A stretch of 64,000 bases of DNA from Flavobacterium sp. ov086 (GTDB lineage: Bacteria; Bacteroidota; Bacteroidia; Flavobacteriales; Flavobacteriaceae): positions 1-64,000 of the forward strand of contig NZ_FZNL01000022.1 of assembly GCF_900187965.1 (NCBI RefSeq), in the 5' to 3' direction. This document shows positions 8,804 through 14,717 of the stretch, piece after piece (position 1 is the stretch's first letter; every line of letters begins with the position of its first letter). The notes beneath the pieces are model-generated. The model saw nothing but the letters and a program-made list of their open reading frames with translations. It did not search any database and was not told the origin of the DNA. Position numbers and translations under genes: made by a program.

Positions 8804-9736
8804 TTAATTCTTAGCTCCAAAATCACTTTCAAGAATAGTTTTAAAAGACTTATTATCCTCTTTTAATATCTTAGTCTCCTTTATCAGTTCTTCTATTTTT
8901 TTATTTTGATCAATTACATAAAGCGTTAGTTCTTCTATTTTTTGTAACAACTTAGCGTTCATTTCTCCAAGATTAATTCCGTTTTTTAGAACATCTTCTT
9001 CACTTGGAATATTCTCCAAATGCCCTTTTTCGGTAATATGTTTCTCAACTTCTTGAAGTGTTGGCAAATTGTATTCTTTTTTGAAAACAAAATCCGCCCA
9101 ACCTGTAGCTTGCACTTTTACTTCTCGTGCTCCAATTGATCCTTCAACCGCCAGTTTATGAGTTCCTGTTGTTATTGTTCCAATACCAACATTACCATTA
9201 CCTAAAATTCTCATTTTTTCTGTTTGACCTGTCGAATGTAATTCTTGCGTAAAAAATTGCATTCCGTATGTATTATAACCACTAATTTGGGTAATTGTTC
9301 TTATAGAAGTCCCAAAAGTATTATAGCTTCCTAGAGCTATAGAATGAGCAATCATAATAGAAGATTCATTATCAACGTTTGAGGAATTTCTAACTAAGAT
9401 ATTTCCTCCTTTAACTTCTAGTTTTGCAAGTGGAGTTATTGTCCCAATACCTACGTTTTTATCAGTACCAAATGTTATAACCGAATTAAGCCCATAATTT
9501 ATATCAAGATATGCAGCACCTGCAATATCTCTTGCGGTAAAATCCCACAATCCACCAGTATGTCCATAAGGACGTAACGATAAACGAATAATTTCACCTG
9601 CGGTATTTGCAGGCGCTTCTTGTTTACCTATTTTTAAATTTGTATCGAAATTAACACTCCCACTTGGAGGAACATTATTTTGAGAAAAAACATTTGGCAT
9701 CCCAACAAGGATAAATAACAATACAAGCTTATTCAT
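8804..9736 (-). CDS. Secreted tail-fibre-like protein, paralogue 3 of 5
   Basis: A 310-residue secreted protein with signal peptide MNKLVLLFILVGMPNVFSQ. It has two VGIGT-P-KL repeats, one near residue 95 (VGIGTITPLAKLEVKGGN) and one near 182 (VGIGTITTGTHKLAVEGS). The common C-terminal module follows (REVKVQATGWADFVFKKE, HLENIPSEEDVLKNG) and then a long charged coiled-coil tail. It shares a long nearly identical tract with paralogue 4 from VGIGTITTGTHKLAVEGS to the coiled coil. It lies 10 bases downstream of paralogue 4, so the two are surely cotranscribed. Confidence 0.8.
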   Translation of the reverse strand: MNKLVLLFILVGMPNVFSQNNVPPSGSVNFDTNLKIGKQEAPANTAGEIIRLSLRPYGHTGGLWDFTARDIAGAAYLDINYGLNSVITFGTDKNVGIGTITPLAKLEVKGGNILVRNSSNVDNESSIMIAHSIALGSYNTFGTSIRTITQISGYNTYGMQFFTQELHSTGQTEKMRILGNGNVGIGTITTGTHKLAVEGSIGAREVKVQATGWADFVFKKEYNLPTLQEVEKHITEKGHLENIPSEEDVLKNGINLGEMNAKLLQKIEELTLYVIDQNKKIEELIKETKILKEDNKSFKTILESDFGAKN

Positions 9737-9746
9737 GGTCTTTTTT

Positions 9747-10685
9747 TTATTTTATTTTTTGTTCAATCTGATATAATCTTTCAGAAATAGATGTAAGAGT
9801 TTTATTTTCAAAACTTAACCTTTCAATTTGCTTGTTTGACTTTTCAATTTCTTCCGATTGTATGATATTTTTCTTTTCCTGTTCAATTACATACAAAGTC
9901 AATTCTTCGATTTTTCGCAATAACTTAGCATTCATTTCGCCCAGATTAATGCCGTTTTTTAAAACCTCTTCTTCACTTGGAATATTCTCTAAATGCCCTT
10001 TTTCGTTAGTATGTTTTTCAACTTCTTGAAGTGTTGGCAAATTGTATTCTTTTTTGAAAACAAAATCTGCCCAGCCTGTTGCCAACACTTTTACTTCTCG
10101 TGCTCCGATTGACCCTTCAACCGCCAGTTTATGAGTTCCAGTTGTAATTGTTCCAATACCAACACTACCACCAATTGGATTAATTATAATGTTCTTTTGA
10201 CCAATACCACCTTTAATAGCTTGTATATAAGAATATTCACTCTCTGTATTTACTCCAATATTAATTCCTAATCTATAAACTGCACCATCATGTATAGAAA
10301 TACCATCTGAACTCGATACGCCTTTGCTTGTTGGTACTTTAACTTCAAATGTATTTAATGGAGATGGCGAGTTAATACCTACATTACCACCATTTAAAAG
10401 GATTTTATCCGTCCCATTTTCAACTGTAATATTAAAACTGCTTAAATCATAACCTAAACCAATCCAAGATTTTCTTGTTCCCACACTATTCAAGTATTGA
10501 GTATAAAGCCATCTATCATCTGTAGTTTGCAAAGCCAAAATAGCGTCATTAGAACTTTTAATGTGTAACGGAGATATAGGCGTTGCTCCAGCACCAATAC
10601 TAGTATTTCCAGATGTAGGAAATATATTTTGCCCAAAATTTAATTGTGTAATTAAGACCAATGCGAAAAACATAATTTTATTCAT
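9747..10685 (-). CDS. Secreted tail-fibre-like protein, paralogue 4 of 5
   Basis: A 312-residue protein with signal peptide MNKIMFFALVLITQLNFGQ. Repeats of the form GNVGIN-P and SVGIGTITTGTHKLAVEGS mark beta-rich fibre-like segments. The constant C-terminal module is present (ADFVFKKEYNLPTLQEVE, EMNAKLLRKIEELTLYVIEQ), followed by about 35 residues of charged coiled coil. The N-terminal part is unrelated to its neighbours, while the C-terminal part differs little from paralogue 3, so the variable half looks exchangeable. It lies 55 bases downstream of paralogue 5. Confidence 0.8.
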   Translation of the reverse strand: MNKIMFFALVLITQLNFGQNIFPTSGNTSIGAGATPISPLHIKSSNDAILALQTTDDRWLYTQYLNSVGTRKSWIGLGYDLSSFNITVENGTDKILLNGGNVGINSPSPLNTFEVKVPTSKGVSSSDGISIHDGAVYRLGINIGVNTESEYSYIQAIKGGIGQKNIIINPIGGSVGIGTITTGTHKLAVEGSIGAREVKVLATGWADFVFKKEYNLPTLQEVEKHTNEKGHLENIPSEEEVLKNGINLGEMNAKLLRKIEELTLYVIEQEKKNIIQSEEIEKSNKQIERLSFENKTLTSISERLYQIEQKIK

Positions 10686-10740
10686 AATTTAAATTTTATC
10701 GGATTACTTCAATACTTTTTATACTGTGTTTTTAACATGT

Positions 10741-11541
10741 TTATTTACTATTTAAAACCGTCATTTCTAACTTACTCATCTTTTCAATTAAACCTCTAAA
10801 CACTTCGTTCTGACTTTTTAAATCTTTTATATCTTTATCTTGCTCAATCACATAAAGTGTCAATTCTTCAATCTTCTGCAAAAGTTTAATATTCATTTCA
10901 GACAGGTTAATTCCTTCTTTACGCATTTCTTCTGCAGAAGCAATTTCGGGCAAATGTTTATTCTCTTTTATGAATTTATCTAAGAAATCTAATGACTGTA
11001 AGTTGTAATCATTTTCAAAAACAAAGTCTGCTCCGGCACCTACGGTTACTTTTACTTCGCGAGAGTTAATGCTTCCTGCAACGGTAAGTTTTTCTGTTGG
11101 ATTTGTTGTACCAATACCTACATTGCCATTCGCCAAAATATTTACACTTGAATTACTAAAAGATGGTAACGGCGAACAAACAATCCACCAATCTGTACCG
11201 GTACTTTTATACTTATCAAACTCAGCCTCACTTATAACTACTGAACTATAAACACTAAAACTATTTGCTTCAAACGTCTGATCAAAATAATTGCCTTTTA
11301 CAGCTGCTTGAGGGTGCCAAAGCGAATTAATTTGCTTGTTAGCATTATATTCCAGAGTATTAATACCATCCCATTTTATCATCATAATTGATAAACTTTT
11401 ACCTGGGTTCCTGGCAGCTACTATTGCATATCCTGTAGCTCTGGCATTTTGTTGCTGGGTAGATGCGATTGTCTGCGCATTTGCACTCATCATAGAGACT
11501 AGTACAAGAATAGAAACAAGAGTTTTGTTGATTTTTTTCAT
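10741..11541 (-). CDS. Secreted tail-fibre-like protein, paralogue 5 of 5, first in array
   Basis: A 266-residue protein with signal peptide MKKINKTLVSILVLVSMMSANAQ cleaved near residue 23. The C-terminal module is the most diverged of the five: NVGIGTTNPTEKLTVAGSI, REVKVTVGAGADFVFENDY, ENKHLPEIASAEEMRKEG and LLQKIEELTLYVIEQDKD. The HLPEI spelling is the common form in other Bacteroidota, whereas the other four carry HLENI, so this copy may be closest to the ancestral gene. It is first in the array, about 210 bases downstream of a TATATTTG element. Function is unknown; secretion and fibre-like architecture are what the sequence shows. Confidence 0.8.
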   Translation of the reverse strand: MKKINKTLVSILVLVSMMSANAQTIASTQQQNARATGYAIVAARNPGKSLSIMMIKWDGINTLEYNANKQINSLWHPQAAVKGNYFDQTFEANSFSVYSSVVISEAEFDKYKSTGTDWWIVCSPLPSFSNSSVNILANGNVGIGTTNPTEKLTVAGSINSREVKVTVGAGADFVFENDYNLQSLDFLDKFIKENKHLPEIASAEEMRKEGINLSEMNIKLLQKIEELTLYVIEQDKDIKDLKSQNEVFRGLIEKMSKLEMTVLNSK

Positions 11542-11742
11542 AGCTATTTAAATTAAATATCATCTAAAGCTTAGATAATTCAGTATTCCAAAGCCTTTTG
11601 GCTCTATGTTATTATTACTCTTCTCTGTTCCTGTGCAAATTCTTTTGTATACTCAAATGCAAAACATTCAATATTCTAAAAAGTGCAGAATAAACAAAGG
11701 AGTAAAAAGCCAATCCTTTTTTATAAATACCAAGTTTAATCT

Positions 11743-11838
11743 ATTTCTTACAAATATATAATTATAAACCAAATCTTACGCAATTACAAGTTAAATAAAA
11801 CAATAATTGTCTAAAAAAAAGCGAGACTTAGATCTCGC
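11743..11838 (-). repeat. Promoter-plus-terminator repeat, copy A
   Basis: ATTTCTTACAAATATATAAT and the following bases, including a TCTTAC motif, are shared with 21725-21818. Both copies end in the GCGAGA/TCTCGC hairpin. On the minus strand each copy presents a terminator for the gene behind it and then a TATATTTG promoter element for the next unit. Here the next unit is the five-paralogue array; in copy B it is the T9SS-RHS pair. Confidence 0.75.
11751..11758 (-). promoter_or_regulatory. -7 element (TATATTTG) before the paralogue array
   Basis: The reverse complement of CAAATATA is a perfect TAnnTTTG match. The -33 box is not obvious at the expected distance. The predicted leader to the ATG at 11541 is about 200 bases, unusually long compared with about 25 bases in the second copy at 21733. 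Confidence 0.45.
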
Positions 11839-11845
11839 TTTCTTT
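11812..11845 (-). terminator. Terminator after the small membrane protein gene
   Basis: GCGAGA (11821-11826) pairs with TCTCGC (11833-11838) and is preceded on the plus strand by eight A residues, which gives a T run on the minus strand. It ends transcription of the gene at 11963-12391. Confidence 0.75.
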
Positions 11846-11962
11846 ATAAAATTTAACCCCTATAGATTCATCTTGATATCATTTATCTTTTGTTTACGTA
11901 TAGTTTTCTAAATCATTTTGCGTAATTCTGCTCTGCTCATCATAAATTTACTTTTCGCGTGA

Positions 11963-12391
11963 CTAATCTTTCTTTTTACTAATATACGCCAACACTTCAA
12001 CAAACAACAAACCCATTAATGTAAAACCAATTTGTCCGTTAGCCATTTTCAACAATTTAAAACAGATAAAGAAAGAAGCAAATGGATAAATAAAAATCAA
12101 AACATCTAAAAAAGGTACATTTTTTTTGGATTCATATTCCTCTATTATCATTCTATACTTATCGTTTTTTAAAAAATAATAAAAGTTAAAAAACAAAATA
12201 ATTGTTACAATTAAATATATTCTATTGAGACCTACACCCTCAATTGAAATATCGAAAACCAACAAGATCGACCCTACATTTAAAAACAATAATGCGGAGA
12301 GAAAAATAATAGTTGGGATCTCAGGGAATAAATCATTTACTTTTGAGGTTGACTTATACATTTTGTAAAAAACGTAATCAAAAATTTTCAT
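11963..12391 (-). CDS. Small integral membrane protein of unknown function
   Basis: I do not recognise this 142-residue protein. It has four probable membrane segments: IIFLSALLFLNVGSILLVF (about 28-46), YLIVTIILFFNFYYFL (about 59-74), FLDVLIFIYPFASFFICF (about 94-111) and IGFTLMGLLFVEVLAYI (about 121-137). It ends in a lysine-rich tail (SKKKD). A REP-like sequence lies about 20 bases upstream of its start. Its place between the RHS locus debris and the secreted paralogue array makes an accessory role likely; an immunity role for a toxin is possible but unsupported. Confidence 0.65.
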   Translation of the reverse strand: MKIFDYVFYKMYKSTSKVNDLFPEIPTIIFLSALLFLNVGSILLVFDISIEGVGLNRIYLIVTIILFFNFYYFLKNDKYRMIIEEYESKKNVPFLDVLIFIYPFASFFICFKLLKMANGQIGFTLMGLLFVEVLAYISKKKD

Positions 12392-12410
12392 CTTATTTAT
12401 ATTTTATTTG

Positions 12411-12439
12411 GCAAACGAAAGGATTCGCACGAGTCCGGC
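12411..12439 (+). repeat. REP-like sequence, diverged copy 1
   Basis: The core ACGAAAGGATTCG is identical to that in the REPs flanking the RAYT gene, but the flanks differ (GCACGAGTCCGG instead of TGCGGGAGCGGG). CGAA and TTCG can pair across AGGA. It abuts the start region of the minus-strand membrane protein gene. Confidence 0.6.
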
Positions 12440-12719
12440 TTTTTACATTTAGTTCTTTCTTAAAATATTTCGTATGTATTTTTACTTTTCTAATCTATGT
12501 TTAAACCTTTTACTTATTCACTTTTCTGAATTACACAAAAAAATATGATCACACTTATAAGCATTGCAGTAGCGTTCTTTTATACTTTAGAAAAGCTTAT
12601 TATTTCCACATTAAAATAAAATCAAGCAGATTTTCGACAATGATTTTAAGCCAATTTTTTTCCTTTTTCACTGCTTCATATTATTCAGTTAACATTCATT
12701 TCTATCTTCAATATTTCTA

Positions 12720-12737
12720 TACGAAAGGGTTCGTGCA
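12720..12737 (+). repeat. REP-like sequence, diverged copy 2
   Basis: ACGAAAGGGTTCGTGC differs from the RAYT-flanking REP core by one base (GGG for GGA). ACGAA and TTCGT form the stem. It lies just beyond the 3' end of the gene remnant at 12756. Confidence 0.55.
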
Positions 12738-12755
12738 GAAACGAAAAGTAAAAAA

Positions 12756-12914
12756 CTAATTTAGCTCATCCTTGTACATTTCAGGTTTTATTAAATAATT
12801 AATTATAAAGACTCCATTTTTATCACTGTAGTGATAATTAATAGTTACTTTATTATCTCTAAACACTTTCGATTGAGGATCACTTTTAACACTTTCTAAA
12901 ATAGGTGGAAACAT
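12756..12914 (-). pseudogene. C-terminal remnant of a small gene
   Basis: A 52-codon open frame runs from an ATG at 12914 to TAG at 12756 and reads MFPPILESVKSDPQS, then KVTINYHYSDKNGVFIINY, ending IKPEMYKDELN. The frame stays open upstream to about 12971 without a better start. The composition is protein-like and resembles the C-terminus of a beta-rich small protein. I do not recognise the family. It sits between REP copies in the RHS downstream region, where immunity genes are expected, so it is probably the tail of a lost accessory gene; an intact small gene is the alternative. Confidence 0.4.
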
Positions 12915-13004
12915 ATTTTTTTTAACATGTAGGTTTTTACTTCTGCCTAAGTTAAGTTTATGAAAGCATAATTATATTGAATTCTTTTACCTGACATTAC
13001 AGTC

Positions 13005-13036
13005 CCCCGCTCCCGCACGAATCCTTTCGTGTGGCA
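13005..13036 (-). repeat. REP sequence downstream of the RAYT gene (32 bp)
   Basis: This 32-base sequence is the exact reverse complement of 13653-13684. It can fold as CACGAA-AGGA-TTCGTG with a G-rich flank (GCGGGAGCGGGG). It begins 9 bases after the transposase stop codon. Confidence 0.85.
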
Positions 13037-13044
13037 CGCCCTGC

Positions 13045-13611
13045 TTAAACATCAAACATTATAAAAACCACAATATCATCAATAAGTCCTTTTTGACCAG
13101 AATAGTCTATAGCACTACTATAAACATAATCTTCTGCTCTGTATACCAATCCCTCCTCCACAGGGTTATTGTGAACATAATCGATCTTTTGCTGAATAAC
13201 TTTATTACTCCAAAGTTCAATAGGCTTGTTATCATGCCGCCAAAATTGGTGATGCTTCACATTGGAACTTTTTTCGGCTTCTTTATTAAAAAAATCTAAC
13301 AAGAATTCTTTTCTGTTTTCTTTTGGATTTTCTTGTATACTTTTAACAATTGACTGACTTGTAAACCTCTTTAAATCACCAACCAATAACTCAGGCTTTT
13401 GCCCATTGATACTCCTAAAAACTAAATGCACGTGATTTGTCATAATACACCAAGCATGAATCTCCAGTCCTTTCTTTTTTTGACAAAACTCTAAACTTTC
13501 TAAAAACAAATTCTTATACTCGTTTCTAGTAAATACATCTAACCAACCCACAACCGCAAAACTGATAAAATACAAACCTTCAGGATTATGAAATTTATAA
13601 TTTCTACTCAT
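13045..13611 (-). CDS. REP-associated tyrosine transposase (Y1/HUH family)
   Basis: This 188-residue protein belongs to the IS200-like HUH superfamily, which cleaves single-stranded DNA through a 5'-phosphotyrosine link. The HUH motif is HVH at 60-62 within CIMTNHVHLVFR. The catalytic Tyr is probably Tyr145 in QKIDYVHNNPVEEGLV, a signature of the RAYT branch. Length fits the family (about 150-190). It is flanked by perfect inverted REPs and is on the same strand as the RHS locus. It looks intact. Confidence 0.88.
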   Translation of the reverse strand: MSRNYKFHNPEGLYFISFAVVGWLDVFTRNEYKNLFLESLEFCQKKKGLEIHAWCIMTNHVHLVFRSINGQKPELLVGDLKRFTSQSIVKSIQENPKENRKEFLLDFFNKEAEKSSNVKHHQFWRHDNKPIELWSNKVIQQKIDYVHNNPVEEGLVYRAEDYVYSSAIDYSGQKGLIDDIVVFIMFDV

Positions 13612-13640
13612 TACTTTCTAGAATTTAGAATTCATTGTTG

Positions 13641-14147
13641 CTACTTGACCAATGCCACACGAAAGGATTCGTGCGGGAGCGGGGCTTTATAATTTTCTTC
13701 AAACAAAACAACATCTGCATCTATCATTCTGTAATCTGCATTTAGTCCCATCTCCAGTCCTTTATGATAAGCATATTCACTCGAAATTAACAAACTTTCA
13801 TTTTTAAGTTCTTTTCCAGCAAATTGAAGCATATCATACCCTTCCTTCCAGATAAATGTTTTTTGTCCCTGAAAATTTAACGCTAAAAAATGATTGAAAT
13901 CTATTACTTTTTTATAAGTAAATTGTCCTCCGTAATAGTGTAAAAAATAATCTTTGCCGTAAGCTTTCAAAAGCTTTTCGGAACTCTCATAAAATTCGAT
14001 ATTAAGAAATTTTATTTTTTTTCCATTATATTTTTCACTCAAAAGTCTATTTAATAAATTCCCTTCAAAAGAAAATTTATTATTTAATTTAAGCATATCT
14101 TCTGGGTAATTAAACCAAAACATTGTTCTATCAATAATTAATTTCAT
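13641..14147 (-). CDS. Unknown protein, candidate RHS immunity protein with REP-derived tail
   Basis: I do not recognise this 168-residue protein. It has no signal peptide or membrane segment and looks like a soluble cytoplasmic protein (FWFNYPEDMLKLNNKFSFEG, LALNFQGQKTFIWKEG). It is the second small gene after the RHS gene, 21 bases past the lipoprotein gene, the position where cognate immunity genes usually lie. Its last residues, APLPHESFRVA, are encoded by the REP sequence at 13653-13684, so the native C-terminus was probably replaced when the REP arrived. Immunity function is inferred from position only. Confidence 0.6.
   Translation of the reverse strand: MKLIIDRTMFWFNYPEDMLKLNNKFSFEGNLLNRLLSEKYNGKKIKFLNIEFYESSEKLLKAYGKDYFLHYYGGQFTYKKVIDFNHFLALNFQGQKTFIWKEGYDMLQFAGKELKNESLLISSEYAYHKGLEMGLNADYRMIDADVVLFEENYKAPLPHESFRVALVK
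13653..13684 (+). repeat. REP sequence upstream of the RAYT gene (32 bp)
   Basis: TGCCACACGAAAGGATTCGT and its continuation to 13684 are a perfect inverted copy of 13005-13036. The REP lies 42 bases upstream of the transposase start and inside the 3' end of the preceding gene (13641-14147). Confidence 0.85.
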
Positions 14148-14168
14148 TTTTTTTATTTTAAGGTTTAA

Positions 14169-14717
14169 TTACCAATCAGGTTCCCAATTTTCTAAAGATT
14201 CTTTAGTCATTCTTTTTTTTATGAAAATTTCTCCATATCTGTAATGATTTTCTAATTTAATTGTATCACCAATTACGACACCTTTTTTATTACTAATATA
14301 TAAAGAGCAATCGCCTATAGTAGATATCTTTGTTCTTATGACACTATCCTCAACCCAATAATATCCCATTTTAGCACGTCTCGGATCAAAAAAGGAACGC
14401 TCCAAACTTAAAGTATCTCTTTTGAGAATAATAAAAAGCCCTAACTTTCCATTAGGATAAAACTTCATATAACTGGTATAAGGATAAGAATTATTATTCT
14501 CTTTTTCAAAATAAACATATTCGTTTGATATGTTATTAGTACTAAAATTAATTGATAATTTGTACAATGCAAGTGTGTCTATTATACCATATGTCTTAAA
14601 AGGTTTTAGTTTATTTATTTTTCTTCTTGGCAAACCAAATTCAGAAACCATCCCATTATAGCAACAACTACTAAATAAAATTATTATACTAAAATTTACA
14701 ATTATCTTCTTTACCAT
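14169..14717 (-). CDS. Lipoprotein overlapping the RHS gene, candidate immunity protein
   Basis: A 182-residue predicted lipoprotein with signal peptide MVKKIIVNFSIIILFSSC and lipid attachment at Cys18 or Cys19. The mature part is beta-rich (TYGIIDTLALYKLSINFS, SYMKFYPNGKLGLFIILK, YGEIFIKKRM). Its start overlaps the last 7 bases of the RHS gene, so the two are translationally coupled. Coupling to an RHS toxin and envelope location fit an immunity protein acting outside the cytoplasm. I know no named family for it. Confidence 0.65.
   Translation of the reverse strand: MVKKIIVNFSIIILFSSCCYNGMVSEFGLPRRKINKLKPFKTYGIIDTLALYKLSINFSTNNISNEYVYFEKENNNSYPYTSYMKFYPNGKLGLFIILKRDTLSLERSFFDPRRAKMGYYWVEDSVIRTKISTIGDCSLYISNKKGVVIGDTIKLENHYRYGEIFIKKRMTKESLENWEPDW

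Larger units (their letters stand above)
11542..11962. other. 421-base gap with promoter and terminator of the paralogue array
   Basis: On the minus strand this holds, in order, the terminator of the small membrane protein gene (11963-12391), a TATATTTG -7 element and a leader of about 200 bases before paralogue 5. The leader contains no open frame I can support. Bases 11743-11838 are repeated at 21725-21818. Confidence 0.6.
12392..13044. other. 653-base degenerate stretch with REP copies and a gene remnant
   Basis: This gap contains two diverged REP-like hairpins (12411-12439 and 12720-12737), the 3' part of a lost gene on the minus strand (12756-12914) and the downstream REP of the RAYT element (13005-13036). 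The rest looks like decaying AT-rich sequence with no open frame worth calling. Confidence 0.6.
13005..13684 (-). mobile_element. RAYT transposase flanked by inverted REPs (REPtron)
   Basis: A Y1-type transposase gene lies between two perfect 32-bp inverted REPs (13005-13036 and 13653-13684). In other bacteria RAYT proteins recognise and cleave the REP hairpins that flank their own gene and are thought to spread them. Two diverged REP copies nearby (12411, 12720) suggest local dissemination. No other copies were noticed elsewhere in the window. Confidence 0.75.

Noticed and set aside
7346..11541. Prophage tail module
   Set aside because: The five proteins resemble tail fibres, but each has a Sec signal peptide and there are no capsid, terminase, portal, integrase or lysis genes nearby.
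7346..11541. Diversity-generating retroelement acting on the variable heads
   Set aside because: There is no reverse transcriptase gene and no template/variable repeat pair; the variation is in whole N-terminal regions, not in adenine positions.
12411..13684. CRISPR array from the repeated ACGAAAGG sequences
   Set aside because: Spacing is irregular, copies are inverted and diverged, and no cas genes are present; REP elements of a RAYT explain them.
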